A stretch of DNA of 64,000 bases from Otatea glauca (GCA_036346275.1 CM070713.1:76128382-76192381); one strand, 5' to 3'. Counted from the first letter of the stretch, positions 22,337 through 35,168 are shown. A program made the numbers and translations. The notes: generated from the sequence alone by a model not told the origin.

Positions 22337-25213
22337 ATGTGGGCGGCGTCGTGCCTGGCGTCGTGCTGCGCGGCGTGCGCGTGCGAGGCGTGCCGGACGG
22401 CGGTCGGCAGCATCGGCCGCCGCTCTGCCCGCATCGCCTACTGTGGCCTCTTCGCGCTCTCCCTCTTCGCTTCCTGGGCGCTCCGCGAGGTCGCCGCGCC
22501 CCTCCTCCAGTCCATCCCATGTACGTTACCCAACGCAACCCCTCTCTTCCCCCCACCTACAACCCCCATCCCCTCCCCCGATACGATTTCGCTCGAATCG
22601 ATCGAAATCCTCATGGTGTTCCTTCCTCTTGTGCAGGGATTAACCACTTCCACAAGACGCCGGACCGCGAGTGGTTCGAGACCGACGCGGTCCTCAGGGT
22701 CAGCCTCGGCAACTTCCTCTTCTTCACCATCCTCGCCGTCATCATGGCCGGCATCAAGGACCAGAAGGACCCCCGCGACAAGATCCACCACGGCGGGTGG
22801 ATGGCCAAGATCTTCTGTTGGGTTGTCATTGTCTTCCTCATGTTCTTCGTGCCCAACGGTGTCGTGAGTTTCTACGGTGAGACCCTTTTCACCCATGCAG
22901 CTGTTTGTGTAGTAGATCTGTCCAATATGTGTTGTACGCATGATGAACATAATTGTGGACATACCGCAATTACATTTCACTGGAAGATGGTGATAATCTT
23001 ATCGAGCAACATAGGGTATCCAATTGTTAAAAAAACACCATAGGAGTAGCAAGGTGCCCTCTTTTCAACATTGTTAGAGGATGCCAAGAGGAGGCAATCA
23101 TTTAGAAGTTATCTAGTTTATATGTTGCACTTTTGGTTCTCTGTGCTAGAAGATGAATGGAAAGGGGGTCCCTATCACGCTTTCTAAACCAAAGAATCTA
23201 CAAGTTTTAAAATTGAGTTTCAGATGGAGGTTGTTAAATCGGAATCACAAAATGGTAGACCAACTAATGTGCACAACAGAAGGTGGCCACACATATTCTG
23301 CATTATTGAGACGAAATCCAACAACGGAAATAAATTGTAGGCAACACATATTGTAATAAATTTCAATGTGGCTCAAATGGCATGTGTTCTTGTGGTTGAA
23401 TTGCTGAGTATTCTATTGAATTAGAGATAGAAGGTATGGTTTGATTTAAATGTGGAAAACAGGGGGAAAGGAAGTTGTGGTACAAAAGTGGCACTGCTGC
23501 CTTTCTTTGTGTCGTATATGGGATTTATAGTGGGAGGCCTATGTTCTCAACAATTTGGATCTTGATGTCCTTGGCTTCGCTAGCTGTGAGATAAACACGG
23601 AACCAAGAAAAACAACATGAGTTGGCAGCTTGATAATTTAGCGAACGGTTGATTTAGGGAAAAAGCAACACTATTTGGCTTTTTTGTTCAATCTTATTGT
23701 TGTTTTCTGTAATGTTTCACTAGTCAGTGTAATTTCCAAACCAACAGATTGATGATAAGCTCTGCTGTTTCTTGAACAATTGAAGTCTCTAATCGGTTTT
23801 GGACAAAGCAATATTGTCATATTCTGTGTTATTTTAACTTATTTTATTGGCCTTATTGGAGCTGGGTGCTCATCATTCCAAAGTCCGGATTGCTTACTAT
23901 AGTTATTTGTTTTTGCAGAGTCGATATCTAAGTTTGGATCTGGACTATTCCTCCTTGTTCAGGTTGTTCTTTTGTTGGACTTTGTGCATGGGTGGAATGA
24001 GAATTGGGTAGCTAAGGATGAACAGTTCTGGTTGGTAGCTGCTCTTCGCCCTTGTTTTCATTCAGCTTCCATTGGTCTAGAGTGAGCTCTATGATTTCTC
24101 AAAATCTGCAATTGTTTCCTTCCTGTTTATCACTGCAGGTACATGGCTCTATTGGTTCTCTCAGTTGTCTGTTACATTGCCTCATTCTCTTTCTCCGGTC
24201 TACTCTTTCACTGGTTCACTCCATCTGGACATGACTGTGGACTCAACCTGTTCTTCATTGTCTTCACATTGATTCTTGTTTTTGTATTTGCTATTGTTGC
24301 CCTGCACCCAAAGGTATTGTCTTGTGCCTTGTTGTGTATTTTATTATCACATGGTTTATGCTATGCGTAGTATTTGGATCATCTGGAATGTGTAGTTGAT
24401 GGTTGGGCCATGAAAAGTTGTAGGAGATTTGTCTGCGCATTATGATAATTGCTATTCTAGATATGCCCATGGATCTATTTTAGTATTTAGCTTGTAACTG
24501 TTCCACCGGCAAGCTATTGCTGCTATTACGTTTTGGCTTGATATAGTTCCTGCCCTCTTGGCTTGTACAATTGATGGATCAGAATTTTATGATTTTGGCA
24601 GATTAATGGTAGTTTGCTGCCTGCATCAGTTATTGCTCTCTACTGCACCTATCTGTGCTACAGTGGACTTTCCAGTGAACCAAGGGATTACGAATGTAAT
24701 GGGCTTCACAATCACTCGAAAGCCGTGTCAACTAGTAGCCTTACATTGGGATTGCTAACCACCGTCCTTTCCGTGGTCTATTCTGCTGTTCGTGCTGGCT
24801 CTTCTGCAACTGTGCTCTCAGCACCAGACTCACCACGTCCTGGTTAGAATGCCTTCTCTGGCTAGCTAATTTTCCACATTTATGCAGTATATGTTGCTAA
24901 TCTCGTTGGCCTTTCTTTAGGCACCAACAAGCCATTGCTTCCCTTCAGCAAGGCAGATGAGGAGGAAGATCAGAAGGATGTGCCTAGGCCAGTGACGTAC
25001 TCCTACTCTTTCTTTCACCTCATCTTCTGCCTGGCAAGCATGTACTCGGCTATGCTCTTGACTGGCTGGTCGACCTCAGTTGGTGAGAGTGGAAAGCTTG
25101 TTGATGTTGGGTGGCCGTCTGTCTGGGTCAGGATTGCAACCCAGTGGGCAACGGCAGGTCTGTACATCTGGTCACTTGTCGCTCCGCAGCTCTTCCCCGA
25201 TAGGGAATTCTAG
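22337..25213 (+). CDS. Serine incorporator (SERINC/TMS1) family membrane protein, six exons
   Basis: Exons 22337-22520, 22637-22876, 23919-24030, 24139-24313, 24602-24842 and 24921-25213 join with GT-AG introns into 1245 nt (414 residues plus TAG), in frame throughout. Family hallmarks include the Cys-rich N-terminus (MWAASCLASCCAACACEAC), TPDREWFETDAVLRVSLGN, KIHHGGWMAKIF, LLDFVHGWNENW, SGHDCGLN and a C-terminal tail ending PQLFPDREF. About ten hydrophobic segments alternate with short loops. An acidic loop (DEEEDQKDVP, start of exon 6) precedes the last helices. SERINC proteins are multipass endomembrane or plasma-membrane proteins linked to lipid/serine handling in eukaryotes; the plant role is poorly defined. 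The start at 22337 gives the family's usual N-terminus and length. No disabling change is seen. Confidence 0.95.
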
Positions 25214-25735
25214 ATCGATCGGTTTAACTGCTAAAGAGCGCATCCCATTTGGAGCATCTATCTTGTCAAACGTGTCTGCTGTGATACTAAGCTGCCTATC
25301 TATATTTGGTCTGTAATTTGTACTGTGAGCAAACCCATGGCAAGAAGTCGCGTTCGTGTGATGGTTATCGAGTCTATCTACGTAGTAACATGTGACATCA
25401 GGCATTGTGCCAGTATCTGAACAGTGAAAATGTGGTAATTGTTTGTATATATTGGAGTTGGTTCACCTCAACTGGATGGTGCATTATAAGAATGCAACCA
25501 TGTGAGAATGTAAGGCTTGCGGTAAGCGTATCATTCAAGTTATCATAATTTCACATCGTCCTGTACAACAGTTTATTGATTGAGGCACATACACCAGGGC
25601 CTCTTACCTCCTTCGTTTTCCATTTTGTTGATTGATGCTAACATGCAGCCTTCTATAGAAAAACGTTACTCACGTAGCTACAGATGTACAAGGGCAAAAA
25701 TAAAGAAAATACATCCTTGACCAAAGTGTGCCAAC
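25214..25735 (+). other. SERINC 3' UTR and spacer
   Basis: AT-rich sequence following the TAG, consistent with a 3' UTR of a few hundred bases. The convergent pseudogene on the other strand has its stop at 25736. No clear AATAAA was seen; plant signals are often variable. Confidence 0.5.
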
Positions 25736-27478
25736 TTACAGTCTTCCATGTGTCCTAATAAAATTGGTTATCAAAGAAACCACCGAGCCACACGTGTACG
25801 TTGCCGCGGCGAGCACAGCGGCGGACGCCAGCAAGACGGCCTTCCACTGCCTGGTCGCCGCCAGTGTGGCCGCAGCTACGGCCGCCTCGCCGAGGACTGC
25901 GAAGGCGTTCTTCAAGGAGGTGCACTTCTTAACGGTCGCCTTGCAACCCTTGCAGTGCACGACGTGGCGGAAGTATTTGTTGGTCGGGTTGGGCGCGTGC
26001 TGCGTGCCGACGCCGCCCTTGGCCGGGAAGGACGCGGATATCGCCGGCGCCTGCTCCACGACGGCCGGCACGGGCGGCGGCGACAGGCTGCTGTGGCCGA
26101 AGTAGTATGGCATCCCGTGGCCGGCCCTGTTCATCCACCTCCGGTACTCCGCCACCCAAGTGTCCGACGAGCGGAGGTTAAGGTAGAGCTCTTTGGTGGG
26201 CACCTTCTCCCGGAGCAGCACCTCGTGCTGCGAGGAGAGGAAGCCCATGTCCTGCTCGAACACCTTGCAGGCGTTCCGGTGGAAGTACCAGGTGGGGAAC
26301 ACCTTGGCGAGCGGCGACCTGGAGGTGGAGCCGAAGCGGACGAGAAGCATGGACCTGCCCTGGCCGGCGGGGCGGCAGAGGAAGTGGGCGGAGAAGCACT
26401 GCTCCCTGCCGTCCTTGTCGACGAGCCCGAGCGTGTTGGTGAGCACGCAGGGCGCCTCGAAGCGGAGGAGGTTGCGGAGGTGCGGCGCGCTCGTGCGGCG
26501 AAGCCCCGGGCGGTGCGCTCGGTGACGTCGAAGAAGAGCGGCTGCGCGTCTTCGCGCTTGGCCGTCCAGTCGGTGCGGTCGTGGGAGATGGGGACGTGGG
26601 CGGGGTCCATGAGGTTCTCGAGGTCGAGGAGGATGGAGTGGTCGTAGTGGAGCTCGTGCACGGTGGACAGGTCCGTGAAGCCCGGCCGCTCGTACGGCTC
26701 AAACCACGGCAGCTTCCGCTCGTCCGGCGGGGGTTCGCGTCCGACATCCACACCCACACCACCCCCTGCGAGTCCCGCACCTCGTATTTGCGCGCGCACG
26801 CGTTCCGGGGGGATCTTGGCGCCTTCAGGCAGCTGCTGATGCATGCACACGTATATATTACAGCAGTGTGATTCTTGATTTCTTAATTGTGTCGTGTGCT
26901 ACCACCAGGTTAACAATTTTGATTTGTCGAAAATCGGGTGAAATTCTAAAATCGGAAATATCAAGCCAAAAATTGGTTTAAAATCGTCAAAAATCGTAGA
27001 GTTTCAAAATCAATTTTTTTAATTTTTTTTCAAAAACCGACGTTTTCACTTAAAATCGTCCGATTTCCATGGAAAATCGACAGGCTAGTTGAACTCATTT
27101 GGTCTTCGAAAATCGAGCGATTTTCTTCGATTTCACCGATTTTCGATCGATTTACGTCGCATAGATTTTTCCGAATTTTTGTTTTCTTTATTTTTTTTAA
27201 TTGATCAATTTATCGAACGGTTTTAAAAACCGAACCGTGGTGATAAGGACGAAAATCGCGAAAATCAACCAATTTTCGTCGATAATGTGAACCCTGGCTA
27301 CCACTCGTTGCATACTCCGTGAAGTAATGTAAAAGGACAGTGCCGGATAAATGGGAGAAGAGGCTGGCGACCTGTGGTATCTTGACGCATTTGCCCCGCC
27401 CGTCGAACTTCCAGCCATGGTAGATGCACTCCAGCTTGCCATCAACAAGCTGGCCTTCTTACAGCTTGGCTAACCTGA
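25736..27478 (-). pseudogene. Rieske-type oxygenase pseudogene, PTC52/PAO-like
   Basis: The distal exon (about 27478-27361) encodes the second half of a Rieske domain (LECIYHGWKFDGRGKC, with the C-x2-H ligand pair) but has an in-frame TAA just before EGQLV. The main exon (about 26850-25736) carries YEVRDSQGVVWVWM, the non-haem iron region (HELHYDHSILLDLENLMDPAHVP), FLCRPAG and the C-terminal NKYFRHVVHCKGC with its CxxC. Two hydrophobic stretches follow, as in chloroplast PTC52/TIC55/PAO proteins acting in chlorophyll metabolism. At least three frame changes (near 26795, 26735 and 26500) break it. The first Rieske half (C-x-H) and transit peptide are absent upstream. A hAT MITE lies in the intron. 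PTC52/ACD1-like is the best fit; PAO or TIC55 are alternatives. Confidence 0.85.
26906..27296. mobile_element. hAT-type MITE in the pseudogene intron
   Basis: Perfect 8-bp target duplication GCTACCAC at 26898-26905 and 27297-27304. The ends are CAGGTTAACAATTTTG and, inverted, CAGGGTTCACATTATCG. Its 391 bp are AT-rich with repeated AAAATCG/CGATTTT phrases and no coding capacity. Confidence 0.92.
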
Positions 27479-27610
27479 TCGACGAGCTTGCTTGGATCAT
27501 GTGTTAGATCAATACGACTAAAAGCTTAGATCGTGGCGATTTATCCTGCTGGTCTCAAGTTGAATTTTCAGTTTTTTCAAGCACGCATCGGCTCAACTGA
27601 ACTTTATATA
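27479..27610. other. Short spacer
   Basis: Expected location of the missing upstream part of the oxygenase gene, but no Rieske or transit-peptide coding sequence is seen. Confidence 0.4.
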
Positions 27611-27868
27611 CTCCCTCTAGTTATAAATAGTTATCATTTTAAATAAAAATAAAGTTAAACTTTTAAAATTTAACGGTCAATATATTTTAAAATATTTAAT
27701 TGTATACATGAAAATCATACGTGTAGGTTAGTCTCGAAAAGTACTTTTATAATATTAAAATTTTATTAGGTTTTATAAATACAATATTATAATAGAAATT
27801 AGTAGTCAAAGCTTTATTTTGGAATCATGTCGATGTTTAAAACGATAAATATTTATGATTAGAAGGAG
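27611..27868. mobile_element. Stowaway-like (Tc1/mariner) MITE
   Basis: Starts CTCCCTCTAGTTATAAATAG and ends AAGGAG with TA dinucleotides on both sides (27609-27610, 27869-27870). The 258-bp AT-rich body and CTCCCTC terminus are typical of grass Stowaway elements. Confidence 0.8.
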
Positions 27869-27870
27869 TA

Positions 27871-29283
27871 TTACATACGATGATTGAATTGACCAGCTAG
27901 AGGGTCTCCAGCTGAGGCGAACACCGAAAAGGCCCATTTTTTCTTCTGATGTAAGCCAAACCAACGGTTCGTTAAGGAAGCTGATGGCAATGACAATTCC
28001 ATCCAACATTGGTGCTCTCTTTTCGTTCTGAGCAGGTTCGAAAAATCGATAAAATTCGTGATTTTTGACCATATCAGTTCGGCTCAAGATTTGGAACCAG
28101 TCGGTAAACAGGTTTAATTTAAATTTAAATTAAAAAATTTCGGAAAATTTGAAGAAAAAAATTATCCAAAATTTTCCTAAAATTAGTATTAATAGCTTTT
28201 TGATATCTAGCATGATTTTTTTAAAAAAAAAACGAATTTAGAAGACATTTTTGAGTAAATATGAATATAGATAATAGAAAAGGAAATAAAAAGCTTTCAT
28301 GTATATGGATAAGTATACATTCTAATCGTACATTTCATATGAAATAATATAATTTTTGGTTCATGGTATTGATCTGGGATGTTTTTACGGAATCAGAATT
28401 ACGTCTTTGTTTCTAAGAAATGAACAAGGATAAAATAGCTGGGTTATTTTTTTAACATGAATATGGTATCAGATGTGATGAAAGAATCGATTGTTATTAA
28501 TAATATAAAGTGGTCATTAATAATACTCAACAATATTAAGCAGAGCAATGACCAAAAAGTGGTTATTAATGCTATAAAAGTTATAGTTGTTTCTTTATAA
28601 TTAATGATAGCAACTATCCTGTTGTTAAAAAAAATTATACGTGATAAAAGTTAATATCTCTTAGTACTATGTTAATATAAATTTTTGATATCTTTAAGAG
28701 TGAAAAAAAAAGTCTCTTTACGTTTTTACTGCACTAACATGAGATGTTGTGCTGTTTTTTTTTCTTACCCCAGACGATATGCTCGATATGCCATGACGGC
28801 AACTACAACTCAGCCACCTGTCAAATAATGACCGCAATAAATATGCTACGTTTGGCCCAGCCCAACAAGCAAGGCCATGATTAACCCGGCCCAGCCCCTC
28901 ATCATTGCTCTTTAACGAAGGACACTTTCTCTTTATTAATGCCTTTGCAATTATTAGGCCATTGTTGCTTCACTTCAATTAATCACAAACACTGTGTGCC
29001 TCTCTCTCTCCGTTGCGATGGGATCTCGATCTGTCTACGACGGTGGGTCGAGTCGAGTTGACAAAGAAAAAATATCAGGCCTCGAGTCGCTGCATGTATC
29101 CGTCCATCTCCTATTGGCGACGGACAAATTCGCCGTCCTTGAGTCTATCCCCATTACCGGCGTTTCGGTTTTCCTTCTTGACGTCTCCTTGTAAGCCAAG
29201 GAAGCAGCCAACCAACGTTGGTTTCGGCTTCTTCTTTTCTTTTCTTTTTTTTTGCCGTGCAAAGCATAGTTTTCTTCAATATG
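27871..29283. other. Intergenic DNA, nothing recognised
   Basis: AT-rich from 28100 to 28740. A more GC-balanced patch at 28770-29220 has CT runs (28999-29012) and GGCCCA-type motifs (28852-28897) of promoter character, but no gene could be supported after it. Confidence 0.4.
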
Positions 29284-30449
29284 TACGGTGCAATTTACTC
29301 GGATTCGATTAGATATCGTTCTTTTTTATTTTAAATTATATTTTTGTCGGATTTTAAGTTAGATACGGATAGTACAGATACGAATACAGTACGAATAATA
29401 TCGGTCATAAATTCGAAGCGAATACGGAGAGAAATCGATACAGTACCAAATATTGTTTGTCAGATATCGTGCTAATATAGGTACTACGTATAGCATATAT
29501 ATAACAATGATTAATCAATTATACGAGTTTAACGTGCAACAGGATTATCGCATTTTCACAAGTCATTTTATTATGTAGTTCAACAAAATTGCAAAAGTAT
29601 CAAATATTCCTTTATATTTTGTAAAAAAAACTATGTATTCATGTAGGCAAGTGGAAGCACATTTTTGCATGGCAAGCTCTGATGACGACGTGTAACGTTC
29701 CAGAATTTTATCTTTCAAAATAATAAAAAAAAATAAAAAGTTAAATAAAAAATTATATTTGGCTTTTGTGAATTTCCAGAGAACAATTCAATTTTTTTAT
29801 TTTCTAATAATTATTTCTGATTCTTTTTTTGTATTTGCAATCATTTTTTTGTATTTTTACAATTTCTTTTCCTATTTTAAGAAATTTAAAAATAATTCTG
29901 TGTAAAAATAAAAAACAACTTTTACATGGAAGTTATTTTATTAAATTCAAAATACCTCAAGGAATTTGTATGATTTTTTTTTCAAATTTATGAATTCTAA
30001 TTGCTATTTTCTTGAAAGCCTTTCCACATTTTAGAAATTATCAGGAAAATATATGCTATTATATTAGAAATAATTTTAGTAATTGCAAAAATCCCTATTT
30101 CAATTCTCTAAAATATTCTAGAATTTTGGGGCTGTTCTTGTATTTTTTTATATTTAAAATAATTTTCGGTATTTAAAAACTATTTACTACATAAAAATAA
30201 CAATATTATATTATTTGATTGGGCTATTTGGTTGGGTCTAATTTAAACTGCAGAATATGGGTTGTAAATGTCCGAGTAAAGTTATCCTAAATTATCCGAG
30301 AAAATAATCGAAAAATTCCGATCCGACGGATAGTGATATCTTGAATCCGAAACTAACTATTCGAAAGTGATACCGAACTTGACAATTATCGGAACTCGAT
30401 CCGAACAGATTCGATGGGTTAGCATCTATCCGATTCGATTACACCCCTA
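29284..30449. mobile_element. Probable hAT-like non-autonomous element
   Basis: Left end TACGGTGCAATTTACTCGGA and inverted right end TAGGGGTGTAATCGAATCGG are related, with further mirrored TCGGAT/ATCCGA blocks inward. Flanking 8-mers TCAATATG (29276-29283) and TCAACAAG (30450-30457) match at six of eight bases, a possible aged duplication. The 1.17 kb interior is AT-rich and noncoding. Confidence 0.5.
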
Positions 30450-30457
30450 TCAACAAG

Positions 30458-31097
30458 TGTGTGCGCGCGCTTGAGTAAGTGTGACCGCTGGCCACACGCC
30501 GTGGGTGGGAGCAAGTGCCAAGTGGGAGGTGGTGAGCCCACTGCCGTGGATAGCCTTGCGGCTATGTAATCGATGACGTCTTACTTCTCGACGGCACACT
30601 ATCTGAATATGACTTGAGCTGTTCATTTTTTTTTGTCCCGGCACACTTTTTTTAAAAATCTGGTCTCCGTATGGATTAATTTGCAAAACTAGCTCCATCC
30701 TCAATCACGGAAGCTGCAACACTCAACACGATTCATTTGCCACGCTCCGTACCGTAGCACCTCATCGATGCCGTAGCAACATAGTCCATCGTGGCAGGTA
30801 GGTTAGACCTACCGCGGTAGAAAAGCTATCATGTACGATGAGCTCGGCAGCAAGTGCTACGGACGGTTGCCTCAATGGGAAACAACTGCTCGGCACGCTG
30901 CACAAATCGTAAGTGGTTTGATTAAGTGAGTGATTAATTAGTAATTAATTAAAGTAATTAATTTGGTAATTAATTAAGAAAAAGTGATTGATTAATTAAT
31001 TTGATTGGCAAATTTCTAACCATAAGGTAAGTTTGGTAGGAACATGCCGCCGTTCTCACAGCATGGCAAGGCAGTCAGCCCCGCTCATCCACGCTAG
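30458..31097. other. Intergenic DNA, nothing recognised
   Basis: Contains a TTAATTAA-rich run at about 30925-31000. No gene seen. Confidence 0.4.
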
Positions 31098-31107
31098 TCG
31101 AATGACC

Positions 31108-31810
31108 GATTTTTTTTAAAATAATACATTTTTTCGTTTAAATTGCAAAAATATACCATGATCTTAAAAAATTGCACAAATATACCTCTATCGCCCTTTG
31201 AACGGGCGGCCTCTGTCGCCTTTTGAATGGGCGATTTTGGAACTTGTCGCCCTCTGAATGGGCGACATGTCCCCTCTCCTGTAGCCAGTTTCTAAAGAAA
31301 ATCATAACTTTTTCATATGATCTCGGATGGAGATGAAATTTATATGAAAATTGTAGCTCTAGACGAGATCTACAACTTTCATATACATTTTTTTTTCATT
31401 TGAATCAACTTAGATGGCCAAAAATAGGATGGAAAGTTCAGATCTAAAAATTAGATCTATACTAGATTTGAAACTTCTATCTCGTTTTTGGTAGTCCAAA
31501 TGGATTCAAATGAAAAAAAAAATTATATACCAAAGTTGTAGATCTCGTCGAGAGCTACAATATTCATATAAAGTTCATCTCCATCCGAGATCATATGAAA
31601 AAGTTATGATTTTCTTTAGAAACTGGCTACAGGAGAGGAGATATGTCGCCCATTCAAAGGGCGACAAGTCCCAATCAGAGGGCAACAAAGGCCTCAGTTG
31701 CCCATGTCGCCCGTTCAAAGGGCAACAGAGGTATATTTTTGCAATTTTTTGTGATCGTGGTATATTTTTGCAATTTGAATAAAAATATATATTATTTTAA
31801 AAAAAGTTCC
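31108..31810. mobile_element. Foldback MULE-type MITE with ~330-bp inverted arms
   Basis: Flanked by a perfect 10-bp duplication TCGAATGACC (31098-31107 and 31811-31820; 9 bp is usual for Mutator-like elements). The arms, about 31110-31440 and 31480-31808, are near-complementary and leave a loop of roughly 40 bp. Each arm has two or three CGCCCTTTGAACGGGCG-type dyads. Such a structure would transcribe into a long hairpin. No coding potential. Confidence 0.88.
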
Positions 31811-31820
31811 TCGAATGACC

Positions 31821-33360
31821 TATCGAGGTGGAGGCAACTGTCGCTCTGCCAGCAGCTTGTCACGGTAAGAGAGCTTGTCACGGTAAGAGAGTACGGTAGA
31901 TGACACGTGTTTACTACTACTTTCGTGATGAGGGTTGGACTATTTTTTGTAAATTCGTTCGTACGAGAGTTAAATTCGAATAAAAAAATTTGTTGAGACT
32001 TTAGGGGAAAAAAAAAGCGCAGACTTCGCACGACTTGCCGGTGATGGCCAGTGCACATCTTGTGTCTTTACTACCGCCCGGGGTGGCTCACCGGTGAAAA
32101 ATAGACAACGTCTCGGCAGTCGGCACAAGCCTTCCGAGGCAAGAACGTTGCCCCGTGGCAACCAAGGGTACCGGAATTTTGACATGTTAGTGTATAAGTA
32201 GATTCTATACGATTCCAGGTAAGTTTTTCACATGTTACCTACGGAGCGAGATTAGCTGAATCATCGAGCTGCATGCGACGGAACTACGGAATACAAAGGC
32301 TCATCATGGACTGCAATATATATGTAGGCAGATAGTAAGTACTAAGTAGTACGTGTGGTGTTTCAAGTATGGGTCATGAGCGAACAGGAGCGAATAGCAA
32401 ATAGTACACGCATCAAATCAGCAGTCAAATGGAAAATGATGCGCAGATTTTTCGTGGTCACTCGGCGACACGGCTTGCAGGCACCGCAGCTAGCTCTACG
32501 CCACGGTACGTCGTGCTGCAGTAGGCCTGTACCAGCCTGACAACTGATTTCGCTCGTAAAATAACCCAGCAACCCATGCACGATCAGCAGCCGTTGCCTC
32601 CCGTCCCATCCCATCGGAAACGGATCGCCTGCAGCGTAAGCAGTCTCCACCGATCATCCGATCCAAAAACAAAAGTCCCGCCTTTTCAAAAATACTGTAT
32701 ATATTTTTAGCGTCTGAAGATATGGTAGCAGATACTGTATCAAAATACAGGTCATTGATTTGAACCGTCTGTTGTCCACACGATCGTTTAAGTTGCTGTC
32801 TGTGTAGGGACTGCGGGGTTTTGTTTACGTCTCTAGCCTATCTGTGTGCAGTATTAGATTGAAGGCATGCATATGATATGATCTTCTGCCGGGCGGGTGG
32901 TTAAATTTGGGAATGGGTTTATTGACAATTCCATTCCAGCACTGTAAAATCTAAATGAGGCTGGCTCTATCGAGAAATGGAATTTTCATAAGAGCGTCAC
33001 TTGCCTTTCGAGCACAATGCAAAGGTTGTGTCATAACAAGTTCGTATTATGTTGTTCTACACTAAATATATATATAGGAAAAAAAGAAATTATCGTGGTT
33101 AAGTAGGAAATCACACGCTATCCAAAAGCATAGCTGGGTCCACAAGGAGTGAGGAGATCACGCACCATCCGAAGGCATAGCTCGATCGGTCAGCAAGGAT
33201 GGGAAAAGAATTGCTTGTATTATGGTGAAAAATAAAAAGGAGGTGCGCATTTTAGTTGTTGAGGGGAAATTTTAGCTGTATATTAAATAGAAATATAGTG
33301 GATATATAGACATAAAGAACTATTAGTATATTACATTACATATTTTAACCGTGAACGTTA
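31821..33360. other. Intergenic DNA, nothing recognised
   Basis: Mixed composition. Minus frame 32363-32650 (95 codons) is too weak in family signal to call. No RNA gene seen. Confidence 0.4.
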
Positions 33361-33600
33361 CTCCCTCCTGTCACAGAAAATGACATCGAAACGGTCCCAG
33401 AATGCCACTTTAACCACTTATTTCTATTATAACATATTTATAATACCTAATAAAGTTATGATATTATAAGAGTACTTTTCGAGACTAATCTACACATATG
33501 ATTTTCGTGTATCCAATATGAATATTTAAAAATACAAGGATAGTTAAAGTTTCAAAAGATTGACTGCATGTATAAAAAATGACATGTATTTGTGGCCGAA
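33361..33600. mobile_element. Decayed Stowaway-like MITE
   Basis: Left terminus CTCCCTCCTGTCACAGAAAATG after a TA. The right side has AAAAAATGACATG near 33578 as the decayed inverse. The AT-rich body has a GAGTACTTTTCGAGACTAATCT-like stretch also present, inverted, in the MITE at 27611. Confidence 0.6.
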
Positions 33601-34230
33601 ATATGAAATCATGTTTTTCTTTTTGACAGTTGCACAAATATTAAAACACGAATGAAGGGTAGATGATAATTACTCCTATTTTTATTTGCTTTAAAATTTA
33701 TACAACTTATATTCGAAGAGAAAACATTGAACCACTGCTCAACTAACAAATGTCTTCTCGTTTAGCCAGTGCAGGTGTATGTATCGATGACCAGTTCCTA
33801 CTAATAATAAACTCTACCGTATGCTCCCGTGATCATGTGGGAAATACCGCGAGTACAGCAGGAATGGCCATTCACTTCTTACTTACTGAATATCAGTTGC
33901 ATCCAGTGTCTCGGTGCGAGTGGGGCTGTGTATATGATATGTTTGATAAATACGGTAATTAAAATGTAATACCAACTATATTAATAGAATTTCGGTTTGA
34001 TATCGATACATATCATAATATTTCAATTCGATATCGGTAAATACCATATTTATCAAACTAACATGCATTGTTCTTTTTTACTTATCGTTTTGGACTCGAT
34101 ACGGTTTCTAATACTCACATTTGACCATTACATTATCTAATTATACATTAGTGAAACTTATTATACACCTTTGATCATTATTTTGAAAAATCTAGTGATA
34201 TTATTTTCATGTGAAATCATGCTTTATACG

Positions 34231-35100
34231 TGACGAATACTCATACCAGGGGTACCCCAACGGCCCAGGATAACAAGCAGGCTACCTCAAGCCCATTACC
34301 GACCAAAGGACCCGTGAGACCACAAAGGACGCCCCTCCCCGATAGATCAGGACTAGCGTCCCCAACCAAGTAAGGCTCCCGACCCCCGCGGCGGGTCGGG
34401 ATCCTTCGACCTCCGACCAAATTAAGGCAACCTCCGTCAAGGGCCACGTGTCAAAGCCTCCGCCAGTCTACGGCCACGTGCCCTGCGGACGGGGACAATC
34501 GAAGTGATTGTACGGGAGCAGGTGGCTCTTTCCCAAGATGGCATAAATGGTCGCTGAAGTCAAGCTCCCATCCCATCAACCACCACGCACAATACAAAAG
34601 CACGCCCTCCCGAGGCAAGACTAACGCACGCACCGCAACGCCAACCATCGCCGTTCATTGTAAGCGGTGCGCCAGCTTCCTTGCAAAGAACTAATCGCCT
34701 CGCCCACTGTGGCTACCGACCCAACAGGCAAACCGGGCCACGACCCATCATCAAAGCGAAAAGACTAATGCTCGGCAGAGGTTTCTCTCCCGCCTCTCCC
34801 AACTTCCCATGTAACCCGCCTCCGGCTTGTATAAAGGAGGCAGGGCCTCGGGAGTGGAGCGCCGAGAGATCTCCTCTCTCGCTAGGCCTCTACGAACACT
34901 CTTGTGTTCAAACTCTTTGCTCTCATTTGTAAACGTTGTGCGACCATCCGCACCTAAGGCAATACAACACCATCGAATGAATCGAGTAGGGACATTCGCC
35001 CGAACCAAGATACACCTTGGGCTCTCGAGTCTAACCATTCAGTGGACAGGAACGCGTGGCCCTTTGACTTAAATTTACTTGCCGTGCTCAAACACCGGCG
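34231..35100 (+). repeat. 5' LTR of gypsy element
   Basis: 870 bp; TATA box TATAAAG at 34830-34836. It ends ACACCGGCG where the 3' LTR ends ACGCCGACA, so the last bases have mutated. Confidence 0.9.
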
Positions 35101-35103
35101 GTT

Positions 35104-35120
35104 GGCTGGCGTCGTAGGGG
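35104..35120 (+). other. Probable primer binding site of gypsy element
   Basis: TGGCTGGCGTCGTAGGGG just after the 5' LTR resembles, imperfectly, the TGGCGCCGTCTGTGGGG-type PBS of Tat elements. Confidence 0.5.
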
Positions 35121-35168
35121 CTTTGCGCGCCTTCATCGACATCTCCGATTCCCTTTTCATCTCCCCGA

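Noticed and set aside
22135..23043. 302-codon continuous plus frame across SERINC exons 1-2
   Set aside because: Reads through introns and out of frame with the SERINC start; the six-exon model explains the family motifs fully.
27806..28087. 93-codon minus-strand frame
   Set aside because: Overlaps a MITE end and has no family signal.
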